From contig OY969103.1 in assembly GCA_963697915.1 (NCBI GenBank), positions 1,488,001 through 1,552,000 on the forward strand: 64,000 nt of DNA, in the 5' to 3' direction. Source of the stretch: VRUE01 sp963697915. GTDB lineage: Bacteria > Actinomycetota > Thermoleophilia > Solirubrobacterales > 70-9. Position 1 is the stretch's first letter; each line of letters opens with the position of its first letter. Both the position numbers and the translations under genes were made by a program. The notes under the pieces are model-generated. The model ran no database searches, was not told where the DNA came from, and worked only from the letters and a program-made list of their open reading frames with translations. Positions 20,095-29,466 of this stretch are shown piece after piece.

Positions 20095-20246
20095 TAAATC
20101 CGCCCGAAAGGGTCGGAATTCGGCTTGCTGATGAGGAAAATCACTATGTAGCAAGTTGTCACAAGGTGGGTGTATAACAGCGGGTACAGGCGGCACGGCC
20201 GAGGCGCTGGGCGCCCGCCGAGTTGACCGCGCCAAACCACCTCCAA
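20095..20246. promoter_or_regulatory. Divergent promoter region before the nuo operon
   Basis: About 150 bases with lower GC than the surroundings. It has a TATAAC box (20173-20178) and a short inverted repeat CTTGCT/AGCAAG around 20123-20155. A TTGTCA at 20156-20161 is too close to the TATAAC box to be its -35 element. Likely holds the nuo promoter, but I cannot fix the start site. Confidence 0.4.
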
Positions 20247-20624
20247 ATGCTTCAGAGCTACCTACCGATACTGGTCTTCGGCCTCCTGGGCCTCGTCGTC
20301 GGCACCGCCTTCGTGATGCTCAACCACGTGATCGGCCCGAAGCGGGCGCGGAAGGAGACCGCCGCCAGTCGCCGCCAGGGCGAGCCGTACGAGTCGGGCA
20401 TCCCCGTCGCCCCCGCCCACGGACTGCGCTTCGGGGTCAGCTTCTACCTGATCGCGATGCTCTTCATCCTCTTCGACATCGAGGTCGTCTTCCTCTACCC
20501 GATCGGGGTGATCCTCAAGGACGCCGACAGCCTCTTCGTGCTCGGCGAGCTGGTCGTCTTCGTCGTCCTCCTCTTGGTCGCCTTCGTCTACGTCTGGCGG
20601 AAGGGGGCACTGGATTGGAGGTAG
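20247..20624 (+). CDS. nuoA: NADH-quinone oxidoreductase subunit A
   Basis: 125 residues, three transmembrane helices. Membrane-arm subunit at the complex I quinone-site junction. The conserved loop YESGIPVAPAHGLRFGVSFYL and helix FDIEVVFLYP are present. Start taken as ATG 20247 (MLQSYLPI); TTG 20223 would add eight residues and has no better ribosome site. First gene of a complete 14-gene nuo operon. Confidence 0.95.
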   Translation: MLQSYLPILVFGLLGLVVGTAFVMLNHVIGPKRARKETAASRRQGEPYESGIPVAPAHGLRFGVSFYLIAMLFILFDIEVVFLYPIGVILKDADSLFVLGELVVFVVLLLVAFVYVWRKGALDWR

Positions 20625-20635
20625 AGCGACAGACG

Positions 20636-21283
20636 ATGCGGGATCGCCAGCTGCGCGCCCGCGACATGCTGCGCGGCGACCTCGAGGGCGAGGACCTGGA
20701 GCGCTACGTCGAGGAAAAAGTGGTGATGACCAACTTCGACAAGATGCTCGGCTGGGCGCGGGCCAACTCCTGCTTCCCACTGACCTTCGGCCTCGCCTGC
20801 TGCGCGATCGAGGCGCCGATCTCGATCGTCACCGCCCGCTACGACCTCGCCCGCTTCGGCGCCGAGGCGATGCGCGCCTCGCCGCGCCAGGCCGACATGA
20901 TCATCCTCTCGGGCCGGGTCTCGATCAAGATGGCGCCGGTCGTCCGCCGCCTCTACGACCAGATGCTGGAGCCGAAGTGGGCGATCTCGATGGGCGCCTG
21001 CTCCTCCAGCGGCGGCATGTTCTCCAACTACGCCGTGGTCCAGGGCGCCGACAAGTTCATGCCGATCGACCTCCACATCCCCGGCTGCCCGCCGCGGCCG
21101 GAGGCGGTCCTCTACGGCTTCACCAAACTGCAGCGCAAGATCATGGGCAACCCCGACCAGGGCTGGCGCCAGCGCTACAACGCGGCCGGCACCGAGGAGT
21201 GGGCACGCGGTGGCCAGCGCAGCGCGCCGAGCCCGGAAGCGGCGGCGGCCTACGAAGAAGCGCGGGGGCTGATCCGTGCCTGA
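20636..21283 (+). CDS. nuoB: NADH-quinone oxidoreductase subunit B
   Basis: 215 residues. Carries cluster N2, which passes electrons to quinone: ligands Cys55-Cys56 (LACCAIE), Cys122 (GACSSSGG) and Cys151 (PGCPPRPE). ATG 20636 follows the nuoA stop by 11 bases; a TTG at 20615 inside nuoA is possible. A C-terminal tail after residue 175 is rich in Ala and Glu. Overlaps nuoC by 8 bases. Confidence 0.97.
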   Translation: MRDRQLRARDMLRGDLEGEDLERYVEEKVVMTNFDKMLGWARANSCFPLTFGLACCAIEAPISIVTARYDLARFGAEAMRASPRQADMIILSGRVSIKMAPVVRRLYDQMLEPKWAISMGACSSSGGMFSNYAVVQGADKFMPIDLHIPGCPPRPEAVLYGFTKLQRKIMGNPDQGWRQRYNAAGTEEWARGGQRSAPSPEAAAAYEEARGLIRA

Positions 21284-21794
21284 CGCCCCCGGGCTCGAGC
21301 TGATCCGGGGGGAGATCGAGCAGGACCATCCCGGGGCTGTGCTCGACACCAGCTTCGACCGCGGCCAGCCGGCCCTGGTCATCGACCCCCAGCACGTGAT
21401 CGCCGTGCTCACCTGGCTGCGCGAGGCGCCGGGGCAGGGCTACGGCTTCCTCTCCAGCCTGCACGCGGCCGACTACCTGCCGGCCGCGCCGCGCTTCGCC
21501 GTCCACTACGAGCTGCTCAACCGCGACCGGGTCGAGCGCCTTCGGGTCAAGGCCCTGCTCGCCGACCCCGGCGAGGACGCGCTGCCCGAAATCGACTCCT
21601 GCGTCGGGCTCTTCCCGACCGCCGAGGCGCAGGAGCGCGAGGTCTACGACTTCTTCGGCATCGTCTTCCACGGCCACCCCGACCTGACCCGCATCCTGCT
21701 GCCCGACGACTACGTCGGCTGGCCCCAGCGGCGCGACTTCCCGGTCGGCGGCGAGCCGGTCACCTTCACCTACAACGAGAAGAACTATGGCTGA
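21276..21794 (+). CDS. nuoC: NADH-quinone oxidoreductase subunit C
   Basis: 172 residues of the peripheral arm, without clusters. Hallmark segment EAQEREVYDFFGIVFHGHPDLTRILLPDDYVGWPQRRDFP is the 30-kDa subunit signature. GTG at 21276, overlapping nuoB by 8 bases; nuoD begins 8 bases before its end. C and D are separate genes, unlike E. coli. Confidence 0.96.
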   Translation: MPDAPGLELIRGEIEQDHPGAVLDTSFDRGQPALVIDPQHVIAVLTWLREAPGQGYGFLSSLHAADYLPAAPRFAVHYELLNRDRVERLRVKALLADPGEDALPEIDSCVGLFPTAEAQEREVYDFFGIVFHGHPDLTRILLPDDYVGWPQRRDFPVGGEPVTFTYNEKNYG

Positions 21795-22986
21795 GATCGC
21801 CCAGGCCGCCGGGTCCGTGGACACCGAGGTGATGACGATCAACATCGGGCCTCACCACCCGGCCACGCACGGCGTGCTGCGCCTCGTCGTCGACCTCGAA
21901 GGCGAGCTCGTCAAAGACCTCAAGCCGGTGATCGGCTACGTCCACACGGGCATCGAAAAGTCCTGTGAGGACAAGAGCTACTGGAAGGTCATCCCCTTCG
22001 TCGAGCGGATGGACTACGTCTCCTACTTCTTCCAGATGGAGGCCTACTGCGGCGCCGTCGAGCGCCTCGTCGACCTCGAGATCCCACCCCGGGCCAAGTA
22101 CCTGCGGACGCTCTTCCTCGAGCTCAACCGGATCCACTCGCACCTGGTCTGGCTGGGCACGACGGCGCTCGACCTCGGCGCGATCTCGATGCTCTGGTAC
22201 TGCTTCCGCGAGCGCGACAAAATCCTCGACCTCTTCGAGATGGCGGCCGGGCAGCGGATGCACACCCGCTACTTCCAGGTCGGCGGCGTGATCGAGGACA
22301 TCCCGCGCGGCTTCGAGGCGAAGCTGCGCACCTTCATCGCCGACATGCCGGTCCGGGTCGGCCAGTACGAAGACATGCTCGACCGCAACGAGGTCTTCCT
22401 CTCGCGGACCAAGGGCACCGGCATCGTCCCGCGTGAGCGCCTGCTGGAGCTGGGCGTGACCGGGCCGCTGCTGCGCGCCGCCGGCGAGCCCTGGGACCTG
22501 CGCAAGGCCTTCGACTACCTCGCCTACCCGGAGATGGACTTCAAGATCCCGGTCGGCACGGTCGGCGACAACTACGACCGCTACCGGGTGCGGGTGGCGG
22601 AGATGATCGAGTCGGTGCGGATCATCGAGCAGGCGCTCGACGGCCTGCCCGAAGGGCCCTTCATCGCCGACGACCGCAAGTACGTGCTGCCGCCGCGCTC
22701 GGAGCTCTCGACCTCGATGGAGTCGCTGATCCATCACTTCAAGCTGGTCACCGAGGGCTACCGCGTCGAGGCCGGCGAGGTCTACTACGCGATCGAGTCG
22801 CCGCGCGGCGAGCTCGGCTGCTTCGTCCTCGCCGACGGCTCCTCGAAGCCGGCCCGGGTCCACTACCGCGACCCCTCCTTCGTCAACCTGCAGGCCTTCC
22901 GCGACATGTCGGTCGACACCTACGTCGCCGACATGATCGTCAGCCTCGGCATGCTCGACCCGATCCTGGGAGGTGTCGACCGGTGA
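21787..22986 (+). CDS. nuoD: NADH-quinone oxidoreductase subunit D
   Basis: 399 residues, the 49-kDa subunit lining the quinone pocket with NuoB. Visible: NIGPHHPATHGVLRLVVDLEGE near the start and the conserved C-terminal SLGMLDPILGGVDR. ATG at 21787 overlaps nuoC by 8 bases; the stop overlaps nuoE by 4. Confidence 0.97.
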   Translation: MAEIAQAAGSVDTEVMTINIGPHHPATHGVLRLVVDLEGELVKDLKPVIGYVHTGIEKSCEDKSYWKVIPFVERMDYVSYFFQMEAYCGAVERLVDLEIPPRAKYLRTLFLELNRIHSHLVWLGTTALDLGAISMLWYCFRERDKILDLFEMAAGQRMHTRYFQVGGVIEDIPRGFEAKLRTFIADMPVRVGQYEDMLDRNEVFLSRTKGTGIVPRERLLELGVTGPLLRAAGEPWDLRKAFDYLAYPEMDFKIPVGTVGDNYDRYRVRVAEMIESVRIIEQALDGLPEGPFIADDRKYVLPPRSELSTSMESLIHHFKLVTEGYRVEAGEVYYAIESPRGELGCFVLADGSSKPARVHYRDPSFVNLQAFRDMSVDTYVADMIVSLGMLDPILGGVDR

Positions 22987-23606
22987 GCCCCGTCGACGGA
23001 CCCGGCATCTTCAACCCCAACCTGCCGACCGACCGCGCGGTCACCGAGGGCCGCGTCCCCGAGCGCGCGCCGGAGGCGATCCCCGAGCTGCACGAAGTCG
23101 ACTGCCCGGCCGAGCTGCGCGAGCACGTCGAGACCCTGATGGGCCGCTACCCGGACCGCAGATCGGCCTCGATCCCGGCGCTCTGGGCGGTGCAGCGGCT
23201 CTACGGCTGGTGCACCCCGGAGGGGATCCGCCAGGCGGCCGCGGTGATGCGCGTGACCCCGGCCTACCTGGAGTCGGTCGCCTCCTTCTACGACCTGCTG
23301 CACACCGAACCGGTCGGCAGCCACAAAGTCGCCGTCTGCACCAACATCAGCTGCTGGATGCGGGGCGGCGACGAGCTGCTCGACGCCTTCCGCGCCGCCG
23401 GCGCCGGCGAGGACGTCTTCGTCACCGGCTTCGAGTGCCTGGGCGCCTGCGACATCGCGCCGATGGCCTCGATCGACGAGCGCTACTTCGGCCCGCTCGA
23501 GCCGAACGAGGCGGCGACGGCGATCGCCCAGCTGCTGGCCGGCGAGGACGTGCTGCCCGGCAAGGCGCTGGAGAAGCGGCCGCTGGCGGGTGATCGCGAT
23601 GCCTGA
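22983..23606 (+). CDS. nuoE: NADH-quinone oxidoreductase subunit E
   Basis: 207 residues, thioredoxin-like subunit with cluster N1a. The four ligands are in VCTNISC and ECLGACD. An N-terminal extension of about 35 residues (rich in Pro and acidic residues) precedes the usual helical domain (LREHVETLMGRYPDRRSASIPAL). GTG start overlaps the nuoD stop by 4 bases. Confidence 0.95.
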   Translation: MSPVDGPGIFNPNLPTDRAVTEGRVPERAPEAIPELHEVDCPAELREHVETLMGRYPDRRSASIPALWAVQRLYGWCTPEGIRQAAAVMRVTPAYLESVASFYDLLHTEPVGSHKVAVCTNISCWMRGGDELLDAFRAAGAGEDVFVTGFECLGACDIAPMASIDERYFGPLEPNEAATAIAQLLAGEDVLPGKALEKRPLAGDRDA

Positions 23607-24867
23607 GCGGCGCCTCCTGCTCGAGCACGCCGAGGACCCGGCGCTGGCCACAATCGAGGGCTACAAGCGCTACGGCGGCTACGCGACGCTGGAGAGGGCC
23701 TACCGTCAGCTGGAGGCCGAGGAGATCCTCAAGGAGCTCGAAGAGTCGGGTCTGCGCGGCCGCGGCGGCGCCGGCTTCTCGATGGGCAAAAAGGCGTCCT
23801 TCCTGCCCCGCGGCGAGATGGACAAGTACCTCTGCTGCAACGCCGACGAGTCCGAGCCGGGCGCCTTCAAGGACCGCGAGCTGATGCAGCGCAATCCGCA
23901 CCAGCTGATCGAGGGGATCGCGATCGCCGCGATCGCCGCCGACGCCGGCCACGCCTTCATCTTCATCCGCGGCGAGTACGACTCGCAGGCCGACACCCTC
24001 GACGCCGCGGTCGCCGAAGCCTACGAGGCGGGTTACCTGGGCAAGGACATCCTCGGCAGCCACCGCGACCTCGAGCTGGTCGTCCACCGCGGCGCCGGCG
24101 CCTACATCTGCGGCGAGGAGACGGCGCTGCTCGACGCGCTCGAGGGCAAGCGCGGCAACCCGCGCCTGAAGCCGCCCTTCCCGGCGGTGCAGGGCCTCTA
24201 CGGCGGGCCGACGCTGATCAACAACGTCGAGACGCTCTCCAACGTGCCGCGGATCGTCGCCCACGGCGCCGAGTGGTTCAAGGGCTTTGGCACCGAGCAG
24301 TCGCCGGGCACCAAGGTCGTCTCGGTCTCCGGCTGCGTGCGGCGGCCGGGCAACTACGAGGTCGAGCTCGGGATCCCGACCCGCGAGCTGATCTACGACC
24401 TCGCCGGCGGCCCGCTCGAGGGGCGCGAGATCAAGGCCTTCTACCCCGGCGGCTCCTCCTCGCCGGTGCTGACCGCGGAGGAGGGCCTCGACCTGCCCTA
24501 CTCCTTCGAGGCGATGGCCGAGGCCGGCTCGATGCTCGGCTCGGGCTCGATCATCGTCGCCGACGACCGCGTCTCGATCCCGCACATGGCGCTGCGCACG
24601 GCGCGCTTCTACCACCACGAGTCCTGCGGCAAGTGCACCCCCTGCCGCGAGGGCACCAACTGGACGGTGAAGATGCTGGAACGGGTCGTGCGCGGCGAGG
24701 CGACGCCGATGGACCTCGACATCGTCGCCTCGGTGCAGGAGAACATCATCGGCCACTGCCTCTGCGTGCTCGGCGACTCGATGGCGATGCCGGTGGGGGC
24801 GATGGTGCGCAAGTTCCGCGACGAGTTCGAGCAGGTAATCGCCGAGGGCCAGGCGGTGGCCGCGTGA
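23599..24867 (+). CDS. nuoF: NADH-quinone oxidoreductase subunit F
   Basis: 422 residues, the NADH- and FMN-binding subunit. FMN/NADH site RGRGGAGFSMGKK, GEYDSQAD and GAGAYICGEETALLDALEG; cluster N3 ligands in ESCGKCTPCREG and HCLC. ATG 23599 (MPERRLLLE) lies inside the nuoE 3' end; a GTG at 23590 would add three residues. Electrons from NADH enter complex I here. Confidence 0.97.
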   Translation: MPERRLLLEHAEDPALATIEGYKRYGGYATLERAYRQLEAEEILKELEESGLRGRGGAGFSMGKKASFLPRGEMDKYLCCNADESEPGAFKDRELMQRNPHQLIEGIAIAAIAADAGHAFIFIRGEYDSQADTLDAAVAEAYEAGYLGKDILGSHRDLELVVHRGAGAYICGEETALLDALEGKRGNPRLKPPFPAVQGLYGGPTLINNVETLSNVPRIVAHGAEWFKGFGTEQSPGTKVVSVSGCVRRPGNYEVELGIPTRELIYDLAGGPLEGREIKAFYPGGSSSPVLTAEEGLDLPYSFEAMAEAGSMLGSGSIIVADDRVSIPHMALRTARFYHHESCGKCTPCREGTNWTVKMLERVVRGEATPMDLDIVASVQENIIGHCLCVLGDSMAMPVGAMVRKFRDEFEQVIAEGQAVAA

Positions 24868-27404
24868 GCCGCGAGGTGACGATCGTGATCGACGGCCGCG
24901 AGGTGGCCGCGACCGAGGGCGAGATGCTGCACGACGCCGCCACCCGCGGCGACGTCGAGATCCCGGTCTTCTGTTACGAGCCGAAGCTCGGCGACCCGGT
25001 CGGCGCCTGCCGCATGTGCCTGGTCGAGATCGAGGGGATCCCGAAGCTGCAGACCTCCTGTTCGACCCCGGTCCGCGACGGGATGGTCGTCCACACCCGC
25101 ACTGAGCAGGTCAAACACGCGCAGAGCGCCGTGGTCGAGTTCCTGCTCGTCAACCACCCGCTCGACTGCCCCGTCTGCGACAAAGGCGGCGAGTGCCCGC
25201 TGCAGGACATCTCGATGGGCTGGGGCCCCGGCAAGAGCCGCATGACCGACCCCAAGCGGCACTTCCAGAAGCCGGTCGAGCTCTCGCCGCTGGTCGCGAT
25301 CGACCGCGAGCGCTGCATCCTCTGCTACCGCTGCGTGCGCTTCAGCCAGGAGGTCTCCGAGGACTCGCAGCTGCAGCTGCTGGAGCGCGGCGACCGCACC
25401 TTCGTCGGCACCTTCGACGACCGTCCCTACGTCGACCCCTTCCACGGCAACATCACCGACCTCTGCCCGGTCGGGGCGCTGACCAGCTACACCTACCGCT
25501 TCCGGGCCCGGCCCTGGGACATCGAGCAGGCCGGCTCGGTCTGCACGCTCTGCCCGAGCCAGTGCAACCTCAGCTTCACGGTCCGCGACGAGCGGGTGAA
25601 GCGGGCGATCGTCCGCGACAACCCCGACGTCGACGACGGCTGGCTCTGCGACCGCGGTCGCTACGGCTTCGAGATGTTCGATGCCGAGGAGCGGGTGCGG
25701 GGGCCGCGCCTGCGCGGCGGCGCCGAGCCCGGCTGGGACGAGGCGATCGCCAAGGCGGCCGAGGCGCTTCGCGCGGGCGGCGCGGCGAGTGCCGCGATCG
25801 TCGGCGACGCCTCCAACGAGGAGGGCTTCCTGGTCCAGGGCATCGTCCGCGGGGCGCTCTGCTCGCCCCACGTCGACTCGCGCGTCTCGCGCGGCCCGGG
25901 GCGCGAGACGCTGCTGCAGCTGGCGCAGCCGGCTCTGTCCGCCCGGGTGCGCGACATCGACGCCGCCGCGGCGATCCTCGTCGTCGGCACCGACCCCCTG
26001 CACAGCTCGCCGATCCTCGACCTCCGCATCCGCAAGGCGATGCGCCGCAACGGCGCCAAGCTGGCGCTCGCCAGCGAGCGCCCCACCGCGCTCGACGGCG
26101 GCGCCCTGGCCACCGCCCGCTACGCCCCCGGCGGCGCCACCAATTTCCTCTCCGAGCTGGCCGTAGCCCTGCGCACGGGGGGCGAGGGCACGATCGCCTC
26201 GCCGCTCGCCGACGTCCTGCGCGAGGCCGAGCGCGTCGTGATCGTCTGGGGCGAGCGGATCGGCCGCGAGGGTGAGGAGGCGGTCGGCGCCCTGCTCGAC
26301 ATCGCCGCGGCCCTCGATCTCGCCGGCGTGGAGGGCAGCGGCCTGCTCGAAGTCCCCGAGCTCAGCAACGCCCGCGGCCTGCGCGAGGCCGGCTGCCTCC
26401 CCGACGCCGGCCCCGGCCTGACGAAGACTGCATTTACCCCGCTATCCGGGGGAAATGCATCCTTGGTCGGCAAGGGCACCGAGGAGATCCGCGCGGCGCT
26501 GGAGGCCGGCGAGCTGAAGACCCTGCTGCTCTTCGGCGTCGACCCGCTGCGCGACTTCCCCGACACCGAGGCCTGGAAGCGCGCCTTGGCAGCAGCCGAC
26601 CACATCGTCTGCTTCTCCACCTTCGAGAACGCGACGACCGCGATGGCGGATGTCGTCCTCCCGCTCGAGACCCACGCCGAGAAAGACGGCACGGTTACGC
26701 ATCCGGATGGCCGCCTGCAGCGCGTCCGCCCCTCCGCTGGCCGCCCCGGCGACATCCGCCCCAACTGGGGCGTTCTGGCCGAGCTGTCGCTCGCCCTCGG
26801 CGACGACACCGGGATCACCTCCCAGCCCTCGGCCCTCGCAGCTCTGACCGAAGCCGTGCCGTTTTATGCCGGCATAGATGACGCGGTCATAGCCGGCAGG
26901 GGGTTCCGCTGGCAGGACGGCGACGCCGCGAGCGCTCTACCTGCGGCCGGGATTACCGATCTGCCAGGTTCTGAAGCCGGTGTCGGTGCCCCCTCCGAAC
27001 GTTTTGCGCGGGAGGAGCCCAGCGCTAGCGGCGACAGCCCCCAAGCTCCCCATCGACGAGTTGCGAGTGAGGAGGGGGTGCCGGCGACGGCGCAGTCCCT
27101 CGCTCTCGGTACCTACCGCGACCTGTGGGCCGGCCCGATCACGGAGCTCAACCCGCCCTTGAAGTTCCTGCAGCCGCAGCAGCGGCTTGAGATTTCGCCC
27201 GCCGATGCGGAGGGGATGGGGCTGAGGAACGGGGACTCGGTCCGCGTCAGTCAGAACGGCTCCAGCGTCGAGGCCAAGGTCCAGATCCGAGAGCGGGTCC
27301 AGGAGGGCGTCTGCTTCCTGGTCGAGGGGACGGCCGAGGGGAACGCGAACGGGCTGCTGAATGGGAGCCCGGTCGAGGTGCGGATCAGCAAGGAGCTCGG
27401 GTGA
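24864..27404 (+). CDS. nuoG: NADH-quinone oxidoreductase subunit G
   Basis: 846 residues. N-terminal [2Fe-2S] domain (CYEP, CRMCLVE, TSC), the His-Cys cluster stretch HPLDCPVCDKGGECPLQD, a two-cluster segment CILCYRCVRF plus DLCPVGAL, then a molybdopterin-oxidoreductase-like domain opening with CTLCPSQCN and WLCDRGR, the four cysteines of an N7-type cluster. The C-terminal third is less conserved and has two oddities: a palindrome at 26429-26459 coding for AFTPLSGGNA, and a low-complexity linker around residues 690-740. GTG start overlaps nuoF; the stop overlaps nuoH. Confidence 0.95.
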   Translation: MSREVTIVIDGREVAATEGEMLHDAATRGDVEIPVFCYEPKLGDPVGACRMCLVEIEGIPKLQTSCSTPVRDGMVVHTRTEQVKHAQSAVVEFLLVNHPLDCPVCDKGGECPLQDISMGWGPGKSRMTDPKRHFQKPVELSPLVAIDRERCILCYRCVRFSQEVSEDSQLQLLERGDRTFVGTFDDRPYVDPFHGNITDLCPVGALTSYTYRFRARPWDIEQAGSVCTLCPSQCNLSFTVRDERVKRAIVRDNPDVDDGWLCDRGRYGFEMFDAEERVRGPRLRGGAEPGWDEAIAKAAEALRAGGAASAAIVGDASNEEGFLVQGIVRGALCSPHVDSRVSRGPGRETLLQLAQPALSARVRDIDAAAAILVVGTDPLHSSPILDLRIRKAMRRNGAKLALASERPTALDGGALATARYAPGGATNFLSELAVALRTGGEGTIASPLADVLREAERVVIVWGERIGREGEEAVGALLDIAAALDLAGVEGSGLLEVPELSNARGLREAGCLPDAGPGLTKTAFTPLSGGNASLVGKGTEEIRAALEAGELKTLLLFGVDPLRDFPDTEAWKRALAAADHIVCFSTFENATTAMADVVLPLETHAEKDGTVTHPDGRLQRVRPSAGRPGDIRPNWGVLAELSLALGDDTGITSQPSALAALTEAVPFYAGIDDAVIAGRGFRWQDGDAASALPAAGITDLPGSEAGVGAPSERFAREEPSASGDSPQAPHRRVASEEGVPATAQSLALGTYRDLWAGPITELNPPLKFLQPQQRLEISPADAEGMGLRNGDSVRVSQNGSSVEAKVQIRERVQEGVCFLVEGTAEGNANGLLNGSPVEVRISKELG

Positions 27405-28402
27405 TCCCGATCGCCGACACCCAGTTCGTCGAAGCGACCTGGATCATGATCGTCAAGTCGTTGGTGATCTTCGCCGTGATCCTCGGGATCCTGCCGCTGA
27501 TGACGGTGCTCGAGCGCAAGCTGATCGGGCGCTTCCAGCACCGCTACGGCCCCAACCGGGTCGGCCCCTTCGGCATCCTGCAGCCGCTCGCCGACGTCGG
27601 CAAGCTGCTCGGCAAGGAGGCCTTCATGCCGGCCAACGCGATCCCGACCCTGTTCGTGCTCGGGCCGCTGCTGCCGGTCCTCTCCGGGGTCCTCGCCCTG
27701 GCGATCATCCCCTGGGGCGACGTCCAGGGCGGCGTCGGCCTCTACGGGATCGACGTCCCGATCGGCATCCTCTACTTCTTCGCGGTCGGCTCGATCGCCT
27801 TCTACGGCCTGCTCCTCGGCGGCTGGGCCTCGGGCTCCAAATACAGCCTCCTGGGCGCGATGCGCGGCGCCGCCCAGCTGATCTCCTACGAGGTCGCGAT
27901 GGGCCTGGCGCTGCTCGGCGCGGTCATCATGGGCGGCTCGCTCTCGCTGGTCGACCTCGTCAACGCACAGGGCGACATCTGGTTCATCGTCCCCCAGTTC
28001 GTCGGCTTCCTGATCTTCATGCTGGCCGGCTTCGCCGAGACCAACCGCACCCCGTTCGACATGCCCGAGGCCGACGCCGAACTCGTGCAGGGCTTCATGA
28101 CCGAGTACGGCGGCATGCGCTTCGGCAGCTTCCTGCTGGTCGAATACATGGAGATCCTGGTCGTCGCCGGGATCGCCTCGGCGGTCTTCCTCGGCGGCTG
28201 GATGGGCCCCGGGCCGGGCTTCCTCGACCCGATCTGGATGCTGGCCAAGATGCTCTGCCTGGTCCTGCTCTTCATCTGGGTGCGCGCGACGCTGCCGCGG
28301 CTGCGCTACGACCAGCTGATGAGCTTCGGCTGGAAGGTCCTGCTGCCGCTGGCGACGCTCAACGTCCTCGCCACCGCGGTCCTGGTGGTGGTGCTCGGAT
28401 GA
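27401..28402 (+). CDS. nuoH: NADH-quinone oxidoreductase subunit H
   Basis: 333 residues, about eight transmembrane helices; forms the quinone entry tunnel. Signature LERKLIGRFQHRYGPNRVGPFG at residues 37-58 and the AETNRTPFDMPEADAELVQGF loop. GTG start overlaps nuoG by 4 bases. Confidence 0.97.
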   Translation: MIPIADTQFVEATWIMIVKSLVIFAVILGILPLMTVLERKLIGRFQHRYGPNRVGPFGILQPLADVGKLLGKEAFMPANAIPTLFVLGPLLPVLSGVLALAIIPWGDVQGGVGLYGIDVPIGILYFFAVGSIAFYGLLLGGWASGSKYSLLGAMRGAAQLISYEVAMGLALLGAVIMGGSLSLVDLVNAQGDIWFIVPQFVGFLIFMLAGFAETNRTPFDMPEADAELVQGFMTEYGGMRFGSFLLVEYMEILVVAGIASAVFLGGWMGPGPGFLDPIWMLAKMLCLVLLFIWVRATLPRLRYDQLMSFGWKVLLPLATLNVLATAVLVVVLG

Positions 28403-28941
28403 ACGAGTTCCCCTACCTGAAGGACCAGGACGTGGTCGAGGTCCAGCGCGGCCCCGAGCCGGGCGGCCTCGGTGGCGCCTACCGCGCCTTCGGCGAGACC
28501 CTGCGCGGCCTGAAGACGACGATGGCGCGCCTGATCGAGGGCCCGCTGACGATCGAGTACCCCGAGGAGAAGACCCCCGTCTACCCGCGCTTCCGCGGCC
28601 GCCACAAACTCCACAAGTTCGAGGACACCGAGCTCGAGAAGTGCGTCGGCTGCTCGCTCTGCGCCGCCGCCTGCCCGGCCGACTGCATCCGCGTCGTCGC
28701 CGCCGAGAACATCCCCGGCGACCGGGTCTCGGCCGGCGAGCGCTACGCCGCCGTCTACGAGATCAACCTCTCGCGCTGCATCTTCTGCGGCTACTGCGAG
28801 ATCGCCTGCCCCTTCGACGCGATCACGATGGGGCACGACTACGAGATGGCCGACTACGACCGCGAGAACCTGATCTTCACCAAGGAGATGCTGCTCGCCG
28901 AGCCGATCGAGCGGGCGCCGCTGCGGGCGGAGGGGGAGTAG
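28399..28941 (+). CDS. nuoI: NADH-quinone oxidoreductase subunit I
   Basis: 180 residues with two [4Fe-4S] motifs, CVGCSLCAAACPADC and CIFCGYCEIACPFDA (clusters N6a and N6b). The N-terminal ~35 residues form an amphipathic region ahead of the usual GLKTTMARLIEGPLTIEYPEE. ATG 28399 overlaps nuoH by 4 bases. Confidence 0.97.
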   Translation: MNEFPYLKDQDVVEVQRGPEPGGLGGAYRAFGETLRGLKTTMARLIEGPLTIEYPEEKTPVYPRFRGRHKLHKFEDTELEKCVGCSLCAAACPADCIRVVAAENIPGDRVSAGERYAAVYEINLSRCIFCGYCEIACPFDAITMGHDYEMADYDRENLIFTKEMLLAEPIERAPLRAEGE

Positions 28942-29466
28942 GTGGAAGAGGTCCTCTTCTTCCTCGCCGCGATCGGCGCCCTCGGCGGCGCGATCGGCGT
29001 GATCGCGATGCGCAACCCCTTCTACGGGGTGCTGGCGCTGATCATCCACCTCTTCTCGCTGGCGGTGCTCTTCCTGCTGCTCACCGCCGCCTTCCTCGCC
29101 GCCGCCCAGGTCGTCGTCTACGCCGGCGCGGTGATGGTCCTCTACGTCTTCGTCGTCGCCTATGTGGGCGGCGCCGAGGAGTCGGCCTGGGAGCCGATCC
29201 CGGGCCAGCGCTTCCTGGCGCCGCTGCTCGGCCTCGCCCTCTTCGTCGAGCTGGCGGTCGCCGTGCTCGCCTCCTCGCTGCTGGCCCTGGGCGGCAGCGG
29301 CCCCGAAGTCGAGCCCGGCTTCGGCAACCCGGCCTCGATCGGCACCCTGCTGCTGGAGCGCTTCCTGATCCCCTTCGAGGCCTCCTCGATCCTCCTCCTG
29401 CTGGCCGCCGTCAGCGCCGTCGTCCTCGCCGGGCGCCGCCGCGAGGGGGAGGAGGGGTCAGCGTGA
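28942..29466 (+). CDS. nuoJ: NADH-quinone oxidoreductase subunit J
   Basis: 174 residues, five transmembrane helices. Conserved AAQVVVYAGAVMVLYVFVVAY helix with the pi-bulge region. GTG at 28942 directly abuts the nuoI stop; the stop overlaps nuoK by 4 bases. Confidence 0.95.
   Translation: MEEVLFFLAAIGALGGAIGVIAMRNPFYGVLALIIHLFSLAVLFLLLTAAFLAAAQVVVYAGAVMVLYVFVVAYVGGAEESAWEPIPGQRFLAPLLGLALFVELAVAVLASSLLALGGSGPEVEPGFGNPASIGTLLLERFLIPFEASSILLLLAAVSAVVLAGRRREGEEGSA

Noticed and set aside
20156..20178. TTGTCA-TATAAC as a sigma-70 promoter for nuoA
   Set aside because: The spacing is only 11 bases, too short for a -35/-10 pair.
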